From Candidatus Woesearchaeota archaeon (lineage in GTDB: Archaea > Nanobdellota > Nanobdellia > Woesearchaeales > JACPBV01): DNA of 8,163 nt. Below, piece by piece: positions 6,311-8,163 of this stretch (within the stretch, counting starts at the first letter, position 1; each line of letters begins with the position of its first letter). The position numbers and the translations under genes were made by a program. Under the pieces are notes generated by a model. It searched no databases. It worked only from the letters and a program-made list of their open reading frames with translations, and was not told the DNA's origin. The DNA lies in the NCBI GenBank assembly GCA_016180165.1, contig JACPBU010000023.1:1-8163 (forward strand). The letters are read 5' to 3'.

Positions 6311-6314
6311 GGAG
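6311..6314 (+). promoter_or_regulatory. Ribosome binding site of paralog B
   Basis: GGAG lies six bases before the ATG at 6321, after the 84-bp spacer that follows paralog A. It fixes the start of paralog B and shows independent initiation inside the operon. I see no TATA box or terminator in the spacer. Confidence 0.7.
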
Positions 6315-6320
6315 AAGATT

Positions 6321-7061
6321 ATGAAAAAAATATCTGATCAAAAGGTCAAGGCTTTGTTCATCGGAGCAATCCTCGTATCACTCTTCTCAACACTAACCAT
6401 GCTCGACTATATCAACAAGAAAGTGGCACCGTTCCCTTCCATCACGGGGTTTGCAAGCAGCGGTACCGGGCAGGTGAATGTTACTATCGCTTCTGTCACT
6501 TCAATCACTGCCTCTGACCTCATCATCAACTTCGGGTCATGTTCCCCTAACATCACCTCGGGGTCAAACCTTTCAAGCAATGATACTACCAATTCATGGG
6601 GGACAGCCGGAGTGTGCCTTGTTGGCGGGGCATTGCCTGCTACTGAAGATAACATCACCATCCAGAATGATGGAAATGATGATGTCAACGTCACTGTTCA
6701 ATCGTCGGTCATAGCATCAACTTTCCTTGGGGGGACTTCTCCAGAGTTTTATTTCAACTCCCGCAATGCGTCTTCAAGGCCAGGGTGCAGAAACTTAAGT
6801 GTCAAAAACAGCAGTTTCATCTCTGGTGTGAGAATACCTCAGGCGACAGAAGAAAACAGCATAGATTCCAATATGACGGGGTTGCAATGGAACTGGAAAA
6901 ATATCACTGCTGCATATACTCCTTATATCGTGTGTGAAAACCTTTCATATACTGATTCTAAAGACCAGGTTGCTGTCTTCGCAAGAGTATTCCTTCCGGG
7001 TGATGCACCAGTCCGAATTGGCAGAAATGCATCACTCATATTCACTGCTGCTTCGAGTTAG
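6321..7061 (+). CDS. Secreted, sequon-rich surface protein (paralog B)
   Basis: This 246-residue tandem duplicate of the preceding gene has a more basic N-terminus (MKKISDQKVK), a hydrophobic segment at about 11-28, a linker with TGFASSGTGQ, and the same beta-type domain. Cysteines 74, 99 and 156 occupy the same positions as in paralog A, and Cys205 matches its Cys197 after a small insertion near 168-180. It also has 13 NxS/T sequons, 11 of them aligned with paralog A although neighbouring residues differ. Divergence is greatest after residue 160, where A and B may make different contacts. The pair may form one mixed structure or serve as alternative subunits. The C-terminus (ASLIFTAASS) looks like a final strand with no visible sorting motif or second membrane span. 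Export and kinship are clear from sequence; the job is not. Confidence 0.85.
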   Translation: MKKISDQKVKALFIGAILVSLFSTLTMLDYINKKVAPFPSITGFASSGTGQVNVTIASVTSITASDLIINFGSCSPNITSGSNLSSNDTTNSWGTAGVCLVGGALPATEDNITIQNDGNDDVNVTVQSSVIASTFLGGTSPEFYFNSRNASSRPGCRNLSVKNSSFISGVRIPQATEENSIDSNMTGLQWNWKNITAAYTPYIVCENLSYTDSKDQVAVFARVFLPGDAPVRIGRNASLIFTAASS

Positions 7062-7090
7062 TGATTTGCTCCTTTGAGTCAATGTTTAAA

Positions 7091-7094
7091 AGGG
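7091..7094 (+). promoter_or_regulatory. Ribosome binding site of the right-edge gene
   Basis: AGGG lies six bases before the second of two consecutive ATGs (7098 and 7101). The same six-base spacing is used by paralog B, so 7101 is preferred as the start. Confidence 0.5.
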
Positions 7095-7100
7095 TTCATG

Positions 7101-8163
7101 ATGGTATCTCCATTTGGAAGGTTAATCGGATTATGTGCCTTAATATTGGTCTTGTCTACTTCTCTTACTGTCCTTGGGATTGGGATTGGCATCTTCGGAG
7201 ATGAGACTAATTTTGAGCCAAATCTCAACAGAAACTTTGAAGCATTTATCATCAACAATGAGCCAAGAGTTGTTAAAGTTGAGCTTGGAGCCGAAGGAGG
7301 ATTAGCCCCTTATATCACCTTTTCTGAGAAAATAATTGAAGTGCCCCCTGCTGGAAAGGCGTGGTTCTCCTTTAACCTAAACCTCCCTGAAAAAATCAAT
7401 CCCGGGAGAAACAGGCTGGACATCACTGCAGTCGATTCTTCAGATGTAGGGGGAGGAGGGATCTCGGCAAAGACTGCAATCAAGAAAGCTTTTTTTATCA
7501 ATGCACCCTTTACAGGAAAAATACTCGATCTCAGCGTCCCTGAGCCGAAGGTTCTGATGGGAAAAGAAGTTATTTTTTCAATCGGGTTAAGCCATCTGGG
7601 TGATGAGCTGATAGGAAAGATCAGCGGGATTATAGATATCTACTCCAAGTCGGATAACAACACCCTCGTCGCATCACTTTCCATACCTTACAGCGGCTCT
7701 TTGGCGCCAAAGGCGTCGCTGCCCCTTACCGTTGTGTGGGATATCAAGGGCCGGAAGGTAGGCGATTATCTTGCCAAGGTCAAAATAGCTTATGACGGTG
7801 AGACGGAAGAAGAAGATACTGGCTTCCGCATAGGCGACCTCACGGTAAAACTCCTTGATTTTTCGACCCTCTTTATCCGTGGAGGAATACAGAAGATGAA
7901 TGTCCTCGTCCAGAGTTTCTGGAATGAGCCTTTACCCGGGGTTTTTACAGAAGTCTTTGTCGGTGAAATGCAGCTCAAGAGCGCAAGCACAGAATTAGCC
8001 CCCTGGGGCCAATACCTGTTTACAGCGTTCCTCGATACTGAGGCATTACCTGCCGGGCAGTATCCTGTGACCATCAAGGTGCACTATGCAACAAAGGTGA
8101 TGGAGCAACAAGGCATCATCACCTTCCAGGACAAGCAAGCGCAGCAACTCCCAGCACCATCAA
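7101..8163 (+). CDS. Surface protein with Ig-like/CARDB-like beta domains (3' end beyond window)
   Basis: The frame is open from 7101 to the right edge, giving 354 residues of an unfinished protein. An N-terminal hydrophobic segment (about 8-31) is followed by three beta-sandwich-like modules. Residues 37-112 have the pattern of archaeal Ig-like domains (FIINNEP, then IIEVPPAGKAWFSFNLNLPE, then PGRNRLDITAVD). Residues 140-245 and 247-343 look like two CARDB/NEW3-type repeats, each with a strand of the form L-A-P, then WD or LD, then G-x-Y. A Gln/Pro-rich tail starts at about 346 and may lead to a C-terminal anchor outside the window. Only one NxS/T sequon (Asn186) is visible, in sharp contrast to the two genes before it. 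It follows paralog B after 39 bp and is probably cotranscribed. Such domains usually act in adhesion or as scaffolds; the domain naming is by pattern only. Confidence 0.75.
   Translation, partial: MVSPFGRLIGLCALILVLSTSLTVLGIGIGIFGDETNFEPNLNRNFEAFIINNEPRVVKVELGAEGGLAPYITFSEKIIEVPPAGKAWFSFNLNLPEKINPGRNRLDITAVDSSDVGGGGISAKTAIKKAFFINAPFTGKILDLSVPEPKVLMGKEVIFSIGLSHLGDELIGKISGIIDIYSKSDNNTLVASLSIPYSGSLAPKASLPLTVVWDIKGRKVGDYLAKVKIAYDGETEEEDTGFRIGDLTVKLLDFSTLFIRGGIQKMNVLVQSFWNEPLPGVFTEVFVGEMQLKSASTELAPWGQYLFTAFLDTEALPAGQYPVTIKVHYATKVMEQQGIITFQDKQAQQLPAPS

Noticed and set aside
5211..6341. Minus-strand open frames over the plus-strand surface genes, one ending in an Arg-Glu run
   Set aside because: The Arg-Glu run is a reading of the (TC)10 tract; all are antisense to genes supported by paralogy and signal-like N-termini.
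7310..8077. Two minus-strand open frames over the right-edge gene
   Set aside because: They are antisense to a long open plus frame with beta-domain patterns and a ribosome site; no independent support.

Overview
The window reads as archaeal chromosome, most likely from a DPANN-type lineage such as Woesearchaeota or Pacearchaeota (inferred from protein style, not proven). The support is a secretion ATPase/platform pair of the archaeal TadA-TadC (FlaI-FlaJ) type, candidate BRE/TATA promoters in place of bacterial -35/-10 boxes, a probable leaderless start, GGAG/AGGG ribosome sites, and surface proteins packed with N-glycosylation sequons.

Left half, minus strand, read right to left. A small ribbon-helix-helix DNA-binding protein (5015-4842) is followed by a 769-residue secretion ATPase (4777-2468) and a 728-residue multi-spanning membrane platform protein with two T2SSF-type domains (2349-163). 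They look like one operon. Both spacers around the ATPase gene carry a tandem minisatellite that is purine-rich in the mRNA sense: a 13-bp unit (4794-4866) and a 15-bp unit (2391-2435), sharing GGGAGAG. Beyond the platform gene, positions 6-93 hold two adjacent inverted repeats.

Middle, 5016-5292: an AT-rich divergent control region. It holds TATA-like elements for both directions, a short AT palindrome that could be an operator, a 12-bp repeated promoter-like element and a (TC)10 tract.

Right half, plus strand: a second operon with four exported or membrane-anchored products. They are a 75-residue single-span protein, two tandem paralogous secreted proteins (239 and 246 residues; four equivalent cysteines and 13 NxS/T sequons each, 11 aligned), and a surface protein of at least 354 residues made of beta-sandwich-like domains, open at the right edge.

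Putting it together (inference): the window looks like a surface-structure locus in which a regulated ATPase/platform machine lies divergently from a cell-envelope gene set that may be its cargo or the coat it works through. No classical class III prepilin or prepilin peptidase is visible, so the nature of the assembled structure is open. Three simple-sequence tracts, all pyrimidine-rich on the plus strand and all in or next to control spacers, suggest that expression here may vary by repeat slippage.
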